Source: Paralithodes platypus (lineage: Eukaryota > Arthropoda > Malacostraca > Decapoda > Lithodidae). From it: a stretch of DNA of 64,000 nt. Below are positions 10,763 to 22,169 of this stretch, one piece after another; position 1 is the first letter of the stretch, and each line of letters starts with the position of its first letter. A model generated the notes under the pieces. The model was given only the letters and a program-made list of their open reading frames with translations, made no database searches and was not told the origin of the DNA. The stretch lies in contig CM064580.1 of assembly GCA_032716605.1 (NCBI GenBank), forward strand, positions 31,103,684 through 31,167,683, in the 5' to 3' direction. The position numbers were made by a program, and so were the translations under genes.

Positions 10763-11160
10763 AAATTAAGTCTATGCAGTGACTCTTGGTGTTTTGGATA
10801 TGTCGTAAATTAAGTCTATGCAGTGACTCTTGGTGTTTTGGATATGTCGTAAATTAAGTCTATGCAGTGACCCTTGGTGTTTTGGATATGTCGTAAATTA
10901 AGTCTATGCAGTGACTCTTGGTGTTTTGGATATGTCGTAAATTAAGTCTATGCAGTGACTTTTGGTGTTTTGGATATGTCGTAAATTAAGTCTATGCAGT
11001 GACTCTTGGTGTTTTGGATATGTCGTAAATTAAGTCTATGCAGTGACTCTTGGTGTTTTGGATATGTCGTAAATTAAGTCTATGCAGTGACTCTTGGTGT
11101 TTGGGATATGTCGTAAATTAAGTCTATGCAGTGACTCTTGGTGTTTTGGATATGTCGTAA
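10763..11160. repeat. 44-bp minisatellite, nine copies
   Basis: Nine tandem copies of a 44-bp unit are present; TCTATGCAGTG recurs at 10,771 and then every 44 bp up to 11,123. Copies differ at only a few positions (for example CTC/CCC/TTT in GACTCTTGG). The near identity and exact period show recent expansion or homogenisation. There are no unique spacers, so this is a minisatellite and not a CRISPR. Confidence 0.95.
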
Positions 11161-11224
11161 ACATCTGAATGTATTATGAGGAGATGGTTAACATTTTGAT
11201 CGATTTTTCATATATTTATTATTT

Positions 11225-11490
11225 TTCTAGTTTCCTCGCTAGACCTCCTTCAAACTTAAAAAGACGCCCCTAGACCCCCTTTCAAGATGCATGTGTACAT
11301 TTTTCGGTAGAACATTTTTCCTGCCTAAAGCCAGGCTCACTATCGCTCACCAGGAAAAAATCGACACCTAAATGGCAGGAAAGGTCATGCAATTGACAGA
11401 AATAGGACGAAAGTTCATAAAATCGCCAAACTAGTGGGGCTAAAGATGAGAGAGAAGGGGGTCTAGAAAAGCGACATATCTCCCATTAAC
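11225..11490 (+). repeat. Dispersed repeat R1, copy 2 (contiguous)
   Basis: This copy has both R1 blocks adjacent and in one orientation, unlike copy 1 at 2.35-2.96 kb. Landmarks are CTAGACCTCCTTCAAACTTAAA, GTACATTTTTCGGTAGAA, AGGCTCACTATCG and TCGACACCTAAATGGC. It has no coding potential. Confidence 0.6.
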
Positions 11491-12698
11491 AGTAATTACG
11501 TTGTTGAATATATTATATTAAATAGTCATTGCAAGACAGTATATATGAACGAATATACAGTACAGTATGACTGATTATATGAATATATATACTCGTCAAG
11601 TTGTCCTGGAGGGGCTCTCTTTGAACTTAACTGGTAATGTGTGATGACTATGGGAAGTGAACACAAAAACTGCTTTTGTAGACAATAATTTTTCATTAAT
11701 TATATGTTGGCTGCGTTTAAGCCGCCTTATTAAGAAGAACCTGTGCAAGTCAGGTTATTTTACGTAGTTTGCTTTCCTTTGTTTTCGAGAGATCTTTGCT
11801 TAGCTTAATAAAATTATCTAATCCTAACCTGAATGTGCGTCATGATACTAAATGGCATAATAAGCTAATTACCTAAAGCAATAATGTTGGAGGTTGTGGG
11901 TGTGTTGGGATGGATGTAGTGCAAGATCAAATGCGGAGTCACACAAGCACATTTTCCGGTAATTTATTTGGGTACTGATTAACTGGTAGTTCCTCAAGTA
12001 AATGTATATACTATATCGGCCACTAAACATAATTATTAAAAATCCGTCAATCAAGTTCCCTATCCAATACGAAAGGGAACATACATGTTGTATTAAAAGA
12101 GCTGATTATTAAAAATTGTCTGAAGAATTATGCCAATCGAAAATTACTGAAATGTTGCTTAATACATATATATAAATTATATTTACCATGGACAGTTGGA
12201 CACCTATGGTGTGTCTTCAGTATTACCTATTTCCTGACAGTTTACTACAGTTATAAGGAGATACACAAGTGTACGTGTTTTTAGTGCTCGGGCCATGAGA
12301 GGCAAATGGGTAACACTTTCGTCAAAGCGTATATTTGTTATTTAATACTCTGAAACAAGTCTAGTATAATCTCCATGTGACTTTCTTTATATAATTACCC
12401 TTTTATTACCTATCTAGCAAACATCAATTTTATGAATCCACACCATTTGATATGAAGAGAGTAACAGCCATAGTATATTGAGACAAATGTTAAAATACTG
12501 TGTGTGGCCTACTTTGTAATAAAAAGCACCTTAATTTGTTTCCTTTTCATAATTTAAACGTATATATATTTTTCCCTGTATTCAATAAGGACAACACAGT
12601 GTACTAGCTGATTAGGAGAGGAATTAAGAAATACATTTTGGAAATAGTTCTTCATTGCAGTGTTATGAAAGTTGAGATAGCCTAAAACACATACTCCT

Positions 12699-12701
<3 letters not shown>
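11491..12701. other. AT-rich unassigned stretch
   Basis: I see no element ends, no RNA gene and no credible ORF. The 61-codon frame at 11,869-12,054 has no recognisable motif. Confidence 0.6.

Positions 12702-12789
<88 letters not shown>
12702..12789. repeat. (GA)n microsatellite
   Basis: An uninterrupted GA dinucleotide run of more than 80 bp. Confidence 0.97.
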
Positions 12790-12790
<1 letters not shown>

Positions 12791-13547
12791 AATAGTTTAT
12801 ATATCAAAGATCTTGCAGTACATTCCAGGGAAATACTCAATGTGGAGAGAGAAAGAGTTTGTGTAGTGCATTACACTCATTACAGAGTGTGCCAAATACT
12901 ATCTATCTCTTATTGAACTGCTCTACTTAAGAACTGTTAACAACTTCTGAGGGAAGTTTATTCCAAGTAGAACAGATCTTATATGTGAAAAGGTTTCCAC
13001 AAATATTAGTGCTGAACCTTTTAAATTCTAATTTCCAGCAATGGTTGCGTGTTGTATTCATATTGAGGTTAAACTTTTTGTTACAATCCACATTGTCAAA
13101 CCCATTAAGTATTTAACAAACTTCAGTGAGCTGACCTCGTAGCCTGTGTGTTTCCAATGAAAAGAGGTCAAGAACTTTCAACCAGTCCTTATAGTTCAGT
13201 CTTCTAATCGATAGAATAAGCTTTGCAGCCCTAGCTGGTACTATTTCTAGTCCTTCTATATAGTTCCTGAGTGCTGGAGACCAAAATTGAACAGCATACT
13301 CAAAGGAGAGGCCGTATCAGAGCTTTCTTCTCTACGTCAATGCACCACTTGGAAAACTATAGGTCACTACTAAACTGAACACCCAAATATTTGTCCAAAT
13401 CAATCACATCCAGGGGAATTCCCAATAGCGAATAGCCTGATTTGGGGGTTTGTTTGGCCGATGTGCATCACCTTGCACTTTTCCAAATTTAGTGGCATCT
13501 GCCATGTCTCAGACCATTCACACAGTCTGTTAATATCCATCCTGAGC

Positions 13548-13835
13548 CGTGTTTTGTTTGCTATGTGTATGAGGGAGACAGAAGGCAAAGCTACCTGCAA
13601 CAAGTGTCTCCCCCAAAGTTGAAAGACTGAGAGATCCAAATTTAAAAAAAAAATGTTTTTGGCTGTACAGTATTGGTAAGAAGAGTGGTGTTTGTTTAGT
13701 GTAATGAGATGAATAGACACTGGTGTTTGTGAGAGCTATCTAGATTACTCTCTATGTAGGTAAGACAAACAGAAACAGTGAGAGAAGTCAGACAAATGAA
13801 ACAGGAGTTCCAGCAACTCCTTATCACATGCCTAT
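13548..13835 (-). mobile_element. Internally deleted L2a LINE (5' UTR joined to 3' UTR)
   Basis: The low end (13,548-13,670) matches the L2a 3' UTR seen at 20,350-20,440 and 32,555-32,640, with GAGACAGAAGGCAAAGCTA and CCCCAAAGTTGAAAGA. The high end (13,690-13,835) matches the L2a 5' leader at about 23,430-23,590, with GTGTTTGTGAGAGCTA, AAATGAAACAGGAGTTCCAG and TTATCACATGCCTAT. The whole ORF is absent. It therefore looks like a non-autonomous deletion derivative that could be moved by the full-length L2a enzyme. It sits inside the C1 LINE. Confidence 0.75.
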
Positions 13836-14066
13836 GAGACCTCCCCTGAGTATTGCTCTGTTCGATTTATGTCTACAATCTTCCGCTTTAGGGTCCTTCA
13901 CATTTACTCCAAGCTTAATGTTATCTGCAAACTTGGAGATCACACTCAACTGAGCAATATCAATGTCATTGACATATATGATAAACAGAAGTGGGCCAAG
14001 GGCAGATCCCTGTGGACTTCCAGAAGTGACTGGAGTCCTCTCAGAGGAAACACCATTGCTTACCAT
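13824..14066 (-). pseudogene. C1 LINE RT palm fragment with FADN box
   Basis: The 80-codon frame covers the RT palm: VTSGSPQGSALGPLLFIIYVNDI, then KFADNIKLGVNVKDP. In CR1-type RTs the palm motif is FADD; the second aspartate is asparagine here, which should abolish polymerisation. The frame ends where the L2a derivative is inserted. Confidence 0.75.
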
Positions 14067-15564
14067 TCGCTGCTGTCTACCTGTTTGCCAAATTTCTATC
14101 TAATTTGTGACCTCTTTATTGATAACTAGTGCACTCACTTTTGACATTAGCCTGTCATGAGGCACTTTGTCAAAAGTTTTTTTGAAAATCTAAGTAAAAG
14201 ATGTCTTGGGCTCTACTTTTTGTTCATACTCACTCAGCATTTTATGGAAAAATTCCAGCAAATTGGTAAGACATTATCGGTTTCGCCATAATCTGCGTTG
14301 GGAATCTGTAATTAAGTTGTGGATTTCGAGGTAGTCATCTATCTTGTCAACTAATATCCCTTCTAAAAGTTTTATTATGATAGAAGTCAAGCTAGTTAGC
14401 CGATCATTTTTGGGACGCTCATAATCCCCTTTCTTAAACATTAGAGACACACTGGTCAGTTCTCTTCTTCAAACACCTTGACTCTAGTTTCTAGCGATTT
14501 ATTGAATATGTCATCGCAAGAAAGGTGAATTTAATCTCGCATATCTCGTACAAGTCAGGGAAGAAAGCCATCTGGGTCAGATGACTTGAACCTATGTAAC
14601 TTACCTATTTGTTTTGCTGCTTCTTCTGGGATACACGTAATTTTGTTAAGAACTTCACCCTCATGCACTAATCCTGGATTTGGCTTGTCACTGATATTTT
14701 CCCTTGCAAACACTTTAGCAAAGTAGTCATTTAGGAATTTTGCTATTTCAGTGTTAGAGGTTTATAGTTGGCCTGTTAGATCCTTTAGAGGTCCAATGCT
14801 ACTTTTGAATGGCTTCCTACTGTTCACATAACTGAAGAACTCTTTAGGACTCTTTTTGCAGAGGGCTGCAACCCTGAGTTCTTCATTCTGCTTTGCTTCT
14901 TATATTATGAGACTTCACTCTCGTACACATACTTTGAAGGACTCTAGATATCTTTGGTTCTTATTTGTTTTGGCCTTTCTATATGCAGCATTTCTCTCTT
15001 TGATTGCTAAAGCTAAACACTGACAAATCTCCTTGACTTTGTCCACAATATCTTTGATATGGATGACTCAAGTAGAGCCGTTGACATTGTCTACCTTGAT
15101 TTCCAGAAAGCTTTCAACAAAGTCCCCCACAAACGTGTCTTGATAAATTTATAAACTCAAGTCATACAAACATGTGTTCTTAGATGGATTGAGAATGGGC
15201 TTATTGGGCATAAGCAATGAAAAGTAATAAATTGTAAAGCCTCGGACTGGAAAAATGTCATAAGTGGTGTGCCCCAGGAACCAGTGGTCGGGACTTTTCT
15301 TTTCTTATTTTATTTCAAAAATATAGATGACGATTTTTCATGTACAATTTCAAAGCTTGCATACGATACCAAGATAGTGAACAGAGTAGTATCCGCTCTG
15401 CAGGTTTAACAGATCCAAAATTATTTAGATAACTTAGCAAGTTCGGTTCGAACCTAGCAACTGAGTTTCATTAGTGATAAATGTAAAGTACTTAATATAG
15501 TATACAAAAATTAAAAATAAAACACTGATAAAGAAACCAACTTAGGAGTAACAACATCAAGTAA

Positions 15565-15774
15565 TTGAAACCCAGCCAACAATGCACCGAAGTAGTAAAG
15601 AAAGCAAACACATTTATTAGATCGTTTGAATACAAATCCGAAGATGTTATTCTCACTTTATATAATTCTTTGGTTCGCCCCCATCTGGATTACTGTGTAC
15701 AATTTTGGTGTCCATATTATCAAAAGGACATATATAAACTGGAGAGAATACAGTGGAGAGTACCAAAATATAGG
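15565..15774 (+). pseudogene. CR1 ORF2 C-terminal fragment
   Basis: About 70 codons are open: KPSQQCTEVVKKAN, then SEDVILTLYNSLVRPHLDYC and YYQKDIYKLERIQW. These are the standard C-terminal blocks of CR1 ORF2. The last few codons before the stop at 15,792 come from the inserted LTR. No enzymatic core is present. Confidence 0.8.
15770..15774. repeat. Target-site duplication of Gypsy element (left)
   Basis: ATAGG here is repeated exactly at 28,507-28,511 on the far side of the element. Five-base duplications are usual for Gypsy integrases. Confidence 0.85.
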
Positions 15775-18700
15775 TGTTATGTCTGGTTATAATATTTATA
15801 ACTCGTGATATAGTCTGTATAACCATCCAAGTATGGACTGATAGACCTTGATAAAGCTTGACAGGGTCAAATCTAGCACGTTCTTAATCACACATAATAG
15901 GTATTCAATTAGGATAATACAGAACTCAATAACAACACAGATATAGAAACATAGATGGGTTTTATTTAAAGAGTGGTCTAGCTAGAGGAGCCGTAGACTA
16001 TCTTCATGTAATGAGTAAATGTAATGAGTAAGATATTATTGGGATGGAATTTGTGCTGTACCTAGTTCCAGTGCATTACCACACCACACCGAAATGCCAA
16101 AAAAATACCCTCATTGTTTCCTGATTAAATAGCATTGTATGAATATTCCCATATTCAAAATATGTTTCAGGGGGGCAATGCCTAGTGAGTTAATTGCTCA
16201 ATAGGTGGCGTTCTGAGAGTGAGGGTCCGAGTGTGGGGGATGAGACCGTGAAGCGCAGAGGCGAACCTGCTTCAGAAGATGGAGTTGCTTCCAGCCGGGG
16301 TGCTTCGCATATCTCACTCCCTAGACTGGAACAAGACCTCACGGGCCTCACCGTGTTCAGCGGTGTAGTGTAAAGGCTCTCAGCCTATGCCCAAGAGGGA
16401 GTAGTTGGAATATAGAAAAAAAAAAAAAAAAAAAAAAAAATATATATAATTTGGTATATTCAGATGGTCTCTGATGCAATGTAATGTATAGACAACAATG
16501 CACTGACAATATAATGTTAGTGAATTGGTGCTCGAAATCAGAGAATGGTATAAACAACTTGTGGTTAAATATAAGGTAATAACCTGTAGCAACTAAAAGA
16601 CACAAAACATATAATAATATCAACCCTCAACACAATAATCAATGGGGGTTGAGTGTGTTCCGTGAAAGAAGTAATGCAGTTGGTCAAATATAAATAATCT
16701 CAAATGGAGAGCTGGGAGAATTGAGTGTGAAACAAACACGCCGGTATATGGAGTGAGTCACACGGTAAAAAGGGGGTGTGTAGGCGCGTATCCTAAAGCA
16801 AAGACCCTAGAGAAAGGTTAGTATTTACTATCCTTGCCTAAAGTGACCTTCCAACTTAAGGTAAACAGGTCAGGTCACTAGCTGGACTGCGGTGTTGAGA
16901 ATTTAAATTATAGTGAATGCAACTACGAGCTGAGTCTCAAAATTAGTTCGAGATAACTGGTGGCAGATGAATAAACAATTTAATTTACTCAATGTTAGGC
17001 TTGCAGAGTAGTAAACTATGAGTGATTATTTTATCTCTTAAATTCACGTTAAGCGATCGTATGTAATAATAACAAATCAAGCTTAGGAATTCAGATATAA
17101 ATGTGATGAATATGGAGCCAGGAATACACTGAATAAATCACTACAAAGTGATATAGAGCCTGACTAAATTGAATAAACAAAGTTAATCAAGAATGGCTCT
17201 GAAAACGCGGTTATAATTGAAAGCGTAATAGAAGAATAACTGATCTATTAATAAATCAGAAGAACTGGGCGCATACGACGAAGTTATGCTAAATAATACT
17301 TACAGCAGTATTAATAGAAGTGCTGAACGAGTTAACAGAGACTTTAAATTACATACACTAATATACAAAGTGTAAAAAAATTATGTTGAACTATGTAATT
17401 GAAACTATGCAATGCTGGAATTCCTGAGCATGAAGAATCAAAATTACTTACATCGGTAATCACATGAACGGTAATACGAGTTCATAAAATAATTATAAAA
17501 GTGGTTATATCACTGAGTTTAAGATGAGAGAGGGGGAAGTGAATTAATTCTCACAGGAGGAAGTACATTCGTTATGAAAATGAGCGTAGGTTCTAGGTAA
17601 TAATGTTTGCAGAAGGAAATGAGTTCACGAAATACACTGGGACTTTAACTCACATAATGCAACACAGAATACATACATACGGAAAATCTGTGAACGTGGG
17701 GCAAGGTAACTGATTGAATATAATTATATAACGTATGCGTTAGATTGTTATGGCAAGATAATCAATGAGTAGGTTTGGTATTTAGTCACAATGGTAACAC
17801 GAGTGGTAGATTAGGCTCTGAAGGATTAACAGTTTAACACTTATGAAAACTGAATGATCTTGGGCACAGATCACAGCCTATCTTAACACAGCAGGGTTCA
17901 CATATTTTACCTTATTACCTCAACAACAATAACACAATGTAAGATACACAGGGACACTTAGAGTATTTGGAGGGCAGGGGTCGAGAGAACAAGTCTGGCC
18001 AATGTTGATCGTGGGCCCGGGGAGCAGCACTTCAGGGATGTACGGCATTGTTCGAGCAGTTGTCCAGGGGTCCAGACTTCAGCTAGGCAGGGCGTCCACA
18101 GGTAGGACTTCAGGAATACCTCAGGCAGGTACTCTCCGGGTGGGTAGGGGCAGGCTGGGGCAAGCCAACACTTTTAATTAGCTACTCTGAGCCCGAAGGT
18201 TTTAGAATAGTATTGAGGTGTGATTGCATACTCCTCTCTAATTTTCTAGAGGTACTATGCGGCATTATATTTGACTCTTGTTTCTCAGGTCTCGAAGTCA
18301 CAAGGTTATGGGGAAAATGGTTGTGTGGTTATTGTTAGGTAAATACTTAGCTTAGACTTGGAAGTTTGGTATTGACATAATGGTATACTTCCAAGGTATA
18401 ATAATAACTACTTAACTATTGTTTACTTAGCCTAATGATAGAGAAATCTCTCATAAACATGGATAGGCCTTTATACCTGGTTTAATATTAATGATCTTAT
18501 ATCTTGCTTGGTAGGTATAGTATAGTTACATGGAGGTTCTGGCATCTGCGTCTCCGTCATATTCGAGGCTGTCCTTCACATCCATTTATTCCGGTAGGCC
18601 TTGGGACGTTCATGTTTAAATAGCATAAACACATTCTCATTGTAATTTACGTCCGGGTAGAGAGGAAATGCTGGGTGTTGGATCGTCGACTTCATTCGAA

Positions 18701-18887
18701 AGGCGATTGGTGATTGGTGGGTACAGGTGTGTGGTGATTGGTCCATACCTGCAGCTTAGAGCATGGGGTAATTTGGGGTTTATCAGGGTTGACTCTGCTA
18801 TTCTGCTTCTTCTTAGGTTGTTGTAACTGGAGACTGGCTATCCTACACTTGGCTCCTTCAGGGTTTGCTTTGAGGCCCGTCATTTCA
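15775..18887 (-). repeat. 3' LTR of Gypsy element, with 0.4-kb poly(A) insertion
   Basis: It is nearly identical to the 5' LTR apart from one large insertion (about 16,021-16,440) and small indels. One indel is a 47-bp block beginning AAAGACCCTAGAG at about 16,800 that the other LTR lacks, flanked by a short CCTAAAG repeat. The C-terminal 65 codons of the proline-rich ORF lie inside this LTR (18,692-18,887). Otherwise the LTR has no ORF that I believe. The visible divergence is a few percent, which indicates a moderately recent insertion. Confidence 0.9.
16021..16440 (+). mobile_element. SINE-like insertion with poly(A) tail in the 3' LTR
   Basis: This 420-bp segment is missing from the otherwise matching 5' LTR (compare 26,075-26,100), so it arrived after the Gypsy element. 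It ends in 25 A residues (16,416-16,440), which shows retroposition on the plus strand. The start repeats GTAATGAGTAA of the target, possibly part of a target duplication. I do not see a clear tRNA box A or B. About 17 bases of target present in the 5' LTR are missing here. Confidence 0.75.
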
Positions 18888-20183
18888 CCACATTCGTCGT
18901 AGAAAAAGTCGCGACCTCGCGATTTAATAAGGTAGGACCTGGTGGGGGGTGAATTGACTATAGGGGTCAACCGCTGTAGAGTAAGTAGCCCAAGTGTGGT
19001 AGGGACATCCGCTTTGGCTCGGGTGTCCATGGTGATATTTATTTGCCAGTCTTCTTCGGCGTGCCTGGCTATGTGCAGTAAGTTGTTGGGAGTCTCTATT
19101 GTGGTAGGCACAGCGTTTTTGAGGAAAGTGACGTTGTTGATCTTCATTATTGTAGTAGGAGGCGCTGGAGGAGGGGGAGTGGTAGGCGCCGCAGTAGGTG
19201 TTGTGGAAGGCGGTGTGGCAGGAGGAAGCTTGCTGGATGTCCTGCTGGTTGTAGCCGGTGGAGGAGTGGTGAGGACACTGGAGGAGGTAGGCTGAGGTAA
19301 ACTTGACCTCGCACTAACATGAGGGGTCCTCTTAGTTGTTGGCATGGTAGGTTGTCGGAGGTCCCGCCGGATATAGGTGGGTTGGAAGATGGGAGCCCAT
19401 CGTTGAGGGGGCATTACACGTCGGCCAGAGCTTGTACATGTGGGGTTAGACCGAGTAGGGATTAGAGGTTTGTTTACACGTGACTTTGGGGATTGGGGAG
19501 GAAGCTGAGCTAAGGAGAGAGGTGGCCTATTAAATTTGTTTGGAGTTGGTCGACTTAAAGGTGAAGAATGTGTGTTAGTTGATGGTAGAGGACTACGCCT
19601 GGGAAGGAGAGGTAAAGGTCGAGCATCAGGTTGATTTGTAAGACGAGTTATAGAAGGAGCTGGAGGTTTAAGTTTGGATGCGTAAGACAGAGGTTGTGTC
19701 AAGTGTGACACAAATGGGACAGGTAACATAAGGGGAAGTGATGAGTGAGGTTGATTAGTAGACTGTACAGGAGTTTGAGTTAAATGAGGAATGTTTGCTA
19801 TAACAGGTATTATAGGCTGGGTGCCGGAAGATTCTGAATAGGTGGGCAAACTGACAGATGGAGAAGCTTGGACAGGCAGAGATAATGGAGGGTGAGAAGT
19901 TTGAGATGGGAGGGGCAGAAACAGTGTGTGTAGGCAACGTTGGCACGGGTGTGTACACCAGAGGTGGTGGGTGTGCTGGAGGAAGAGGTTTGGGAGTATG
20001 AGGTAAGTTCTGAGGGACAGGTGTGGGAGTATGAGGTAAGTTGTTGACATTAAGGGGAGGCCTTTGGCGGCGTGAGGGAGAGACAGGTAGAGGTAGCTCA
20101 GGAAGGGTGGGCTCTGTGGATCCTAAGTTGTGGTTATTAGTTGCAGGCAATATGTCATTCTGATCAGGATTAGCAAGCATCAC
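18692..20183 (-). pseudogene. Gypsy proline-rich ORF (post-integrase)
   Basis: Two overlapping frames on the minus strand (19,755-20,183 and 18,692-20,050) make one proline/threonine/serine-rich product split by a frameshift near 19.8-20.0 kb. The N-terminal part has repeats like NLPHTPTPVPQ. The middle is TTPPP-rich. The last 130 residues are less biased and contain KINNVTFLKNAVPTTIETP and RSYLIKSRGRDFFYDECGEM. The ORF crosses into the 3' LTR at 18,887. It occupies the position of a third ORF in Gypsy elements, but I see no signal peptide or membrane anchor and do not call it an envelope. No function is assigned. Confidence 0.6.
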
Positions 20184-20330
20184 ATTATTATCAATGATAG
20201 GTTAAAATCTACGTATATGCCTGTTACGATACGTGCGTGACTTACCAAAATAATTGACGGTAACCTGGTAACAATTTGGTACAGCTAATATCTCAAAAGG
20301 ACCTTTTAATTTGGGTGGGTTTTAGTTTGG
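20184..20330 (-). pseudogene. Gypsy integrase C-terminal fragment
   Basis: On the minus strand the segment encodes PKLKGPFEILAVPN, then YQVTVNYFGKSRTY and a short RRHI-like basic end, followed by a stop. This matches the GPF/Y-type C-terminal module of Gypsy integrases, which binds DNA or chromatin. It is separated from the zinc-binding region (23.6-24.1 kb) by the L2a insertion. Confidence 0.65.
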
Positions 20331-20433
20331 ATTTTTATTTTTATTTTTTTTTCTATGTGATTGAGGGAGGCAAAAGGCATAACTGCCTATAGCGAGTGCC
20401 TCCCCCATAGTTGAAAGAGTGACAGGGCCAAAA

Positions 20434-22041
20434 TCAAGGGACGTTCGAGCCAAAATGCCTGGACACACAGAGTTTGAAGCAATTTAAGTCATAGGAAGAG
20501 GGAAAAACTGATTCTGGGAGAGAGTTCCAGAGCTCAGATGTTGAGTAGAAGAAAGTTTGAGAGTAACGTTTCACTCTTGGGTTGGAGAGTTGCACAGAGT
20601 AGGGGTGGGATTGAGTTGCAAGACGGGTACCACGTGCCCTACGTAAAGGAGGTGGTATGCACTGGGATAGCTCTGAGGAACACTGATTATTATAGTAGCG
20701 ATAGAATAGCGAGAGAGATGCAACATTGCGGCGGAGAGAGAGAGATTGCAGAGCGTTGGTGAGTGGACGGGAGTTAATGATACGAAAGGCCTTCCTTTCA
20801 ACTTTGTCTTGGAGAGCGGTGTGAGAGGAACCTCCCCACACATGTGAACAATACTCAATACAAGGGCGCACTATGCCCCTGTACAGAGCAAGAAGCTGTG
20901 CAGGGGAAATGAACCCCCTAAGGCGGTTGAGCACACCCAGCTTCTGGGAGGCTGCCTTAGCAAGACTGGTAATATGGTCCTTCCAAATGAGAGCAGAAGA
21001 AAAAGAGACACCAAGAATATTGAGAGAAGATGAAGGGTTAATTTTTGTATTGTTGAAGAATAAGGGATAGTCCGCTGGGAGATCCTGACGGGTAGATAGA
21101 TGGAGAAATTGGGTTTTGGAAGCATTAAAGTTAACAAGGTTTTCTCTGCCCCAATTGGAAATAGTATTTAGATCAGAATTTAAGAGTTCTATGGCTTCAT
21201 TACGTTTGTCGTTGAGGGATTGCTGGCTGGGGCGTTCTGAAAAACTAATGGAGTAGTGTAAGGTTGAGTCTGCGTATGAATGGATGGGAATTAAGGTACA
21301 GTTAAGGAGATCATTTATAAAAATTAGAAAGAGAATAGGAGATAGGACAGAGCCCTGAGGAACACCGGAGTTTATAGGGTGAGGAAGTGAACAATGGCCG
21401 TCCACAACCGCAGCTATGGAACGGCCGGAAAGGAAATTAGAGACAAAGGCACAGATGGAGGGATAGAAACCGAAGGAGGGTAGTTTAGAAATTCAAGATT
21501 TATGCCAGACTCTATCGAAGGCTTTCGATATGTCTAGTGCAATAGAAAAAGTCTCACCGAAGTCCCGAAAGGAGGATGACCAAGAGTTAGTAAGATATGA
21601 AAGAAGATCACCAGTAGAGCGACCCTTAAGGAAGCCATACTGGCGATCTGAGAGCAGATTATGAGAAGAGAAATGCTTAAGAAATTTGGAAGCAAGAATA
21701 GTTTAAAAAACTTTAGAAAGACAAGAGATAAGAGCAATTGGACGATAGTTGGAGGATTGAGAGCGGTCACCCTTCTTTGGGACAGGTTGAATGTGAGCAA
21801 ACTTCCAGCATGAAGGGAAGACGTTAGAGGATAGACAGAGATGAAAGAGTTTGCCTAGGCAGGGAGTCAGCACGGAAGCACAGTTTTTGAGAACAACAGG
21901 AGGAACACCGTCCGGACCATACGCCTTATTAGTGTTAAGCCCAGAGAGGGTAGAAAGTACATCTTTAGAAGAGATTAGGATATTAGGCATAAGTAAGAGA
22001 CAGGAGGGCGGAGAGGGAGGAATAGCACCGGAATCATCCAA
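20434..22041 (-). pseudogene. L2a copy b reverse transcriptase and C-terminal domain
   Basis: The frame at 21,703-22,041 holds the fingers: GLNTNKAYGPDGVPPVVLKN, then SCWKFAHIQPVPKKGDRS and NYRPIALISCLSKVF. Frame breaks follow near 21.4-21.7 kb, where ALDISKAF and the GRSTGD block lie. The frame at 20,434-21,405 (323 codons) has NSGVPQGSVLSPILFLIFINDLL, then HSYADSTLHYS, where the usual YADD box has lost one codon and reads YADS. It continues through NFNASKTQFLHLSTR, the C-terminal YCSHVWGGSSHTAL and an SSYDLNCFKLCVSRHF end. Loss of the catalytic aspartate implies no polymerase activity. Confidence 0.85.
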
Positions 22042-22169
22042 GGTGGAGTTTCTAGCAAAAGTTTGAGCGAAGAGTTTAGCTTTGTCAGAGGAAGAAGTGA
22101 TGGTTGTGCGATCAGAGTGGGAAAGGGGAGGGAAAGACGAGGAAGAGAAATTGTTGGAGAGGTTTTTGG

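Larger units (their letters stand above)
12890..15050 (-). mobile_element. CR1-type LINE (family C1), decayed, carrying an L2a derivative
   Basis: On the minus strand, order and content match CR1 ORF2. The endonuclease-RT linker (15,050-14,850) contains AIKERNAAYRKAK. The RT fingers follow at 14.1-14.8 kb with many stops. Then come SGSPQGSALGPLLFIIYVNDI and a FADN box (13,824-14,066), the thumb with CEWSETWQMPLNLEKCKVMHIG (near 13.5 kb), and a C-terminal tail with an RG-L-TEV block down to about 12.9 kb. The catalytic FADD is FADN in this copy. A 290-bp L2a derivative (13,548-13,835) interrupts it between the FADN box and the thumb. Confidence 0.75.
15057..15774 (+). mobile_element. CR1-type LINE fragment, plus strand, cut by the Gypsy element
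   Basis: The plus strand shows RT motifs in order: VYLDFQKAFNKVPHKR (about 15,090), WIENGLIG, SGVPQEPVVGTFLF (about 15,260), KLAYDTKIVNR (about 15,354; normally FADDTK), then SDKCKVLNIV. The C-terminal LYNSLVRPHLDYCVQFWCPYYQKDIYKLERIQ is in the frame at 15,565-15,792. Stops and substitutions make it dead. It lies head to head with the minus-strand C1 copy, the two meeting near 15,050. The LTR of the Gypsy element begins at 15,775 and truncates it. Confidence 0.8.

Noticed and set aside
10763..11160. Possible CRISPR-like repeat array
   Set aside because: Units are contiguous with no unique spacers, and the context is eukaryotic; it is a minisatellite.
18942..19295. Glycine/valine-rich plus-strand ORF
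   Set aside because: It is the antisense shadow of the proline/threonine-rich Gypsy ORF.
18692..20183. Envelope gene of the Gypsy element
   Set aside because: No signal peptide, transmembrane segment or furin-like site is visible; the product is Pro/Thr-rich.
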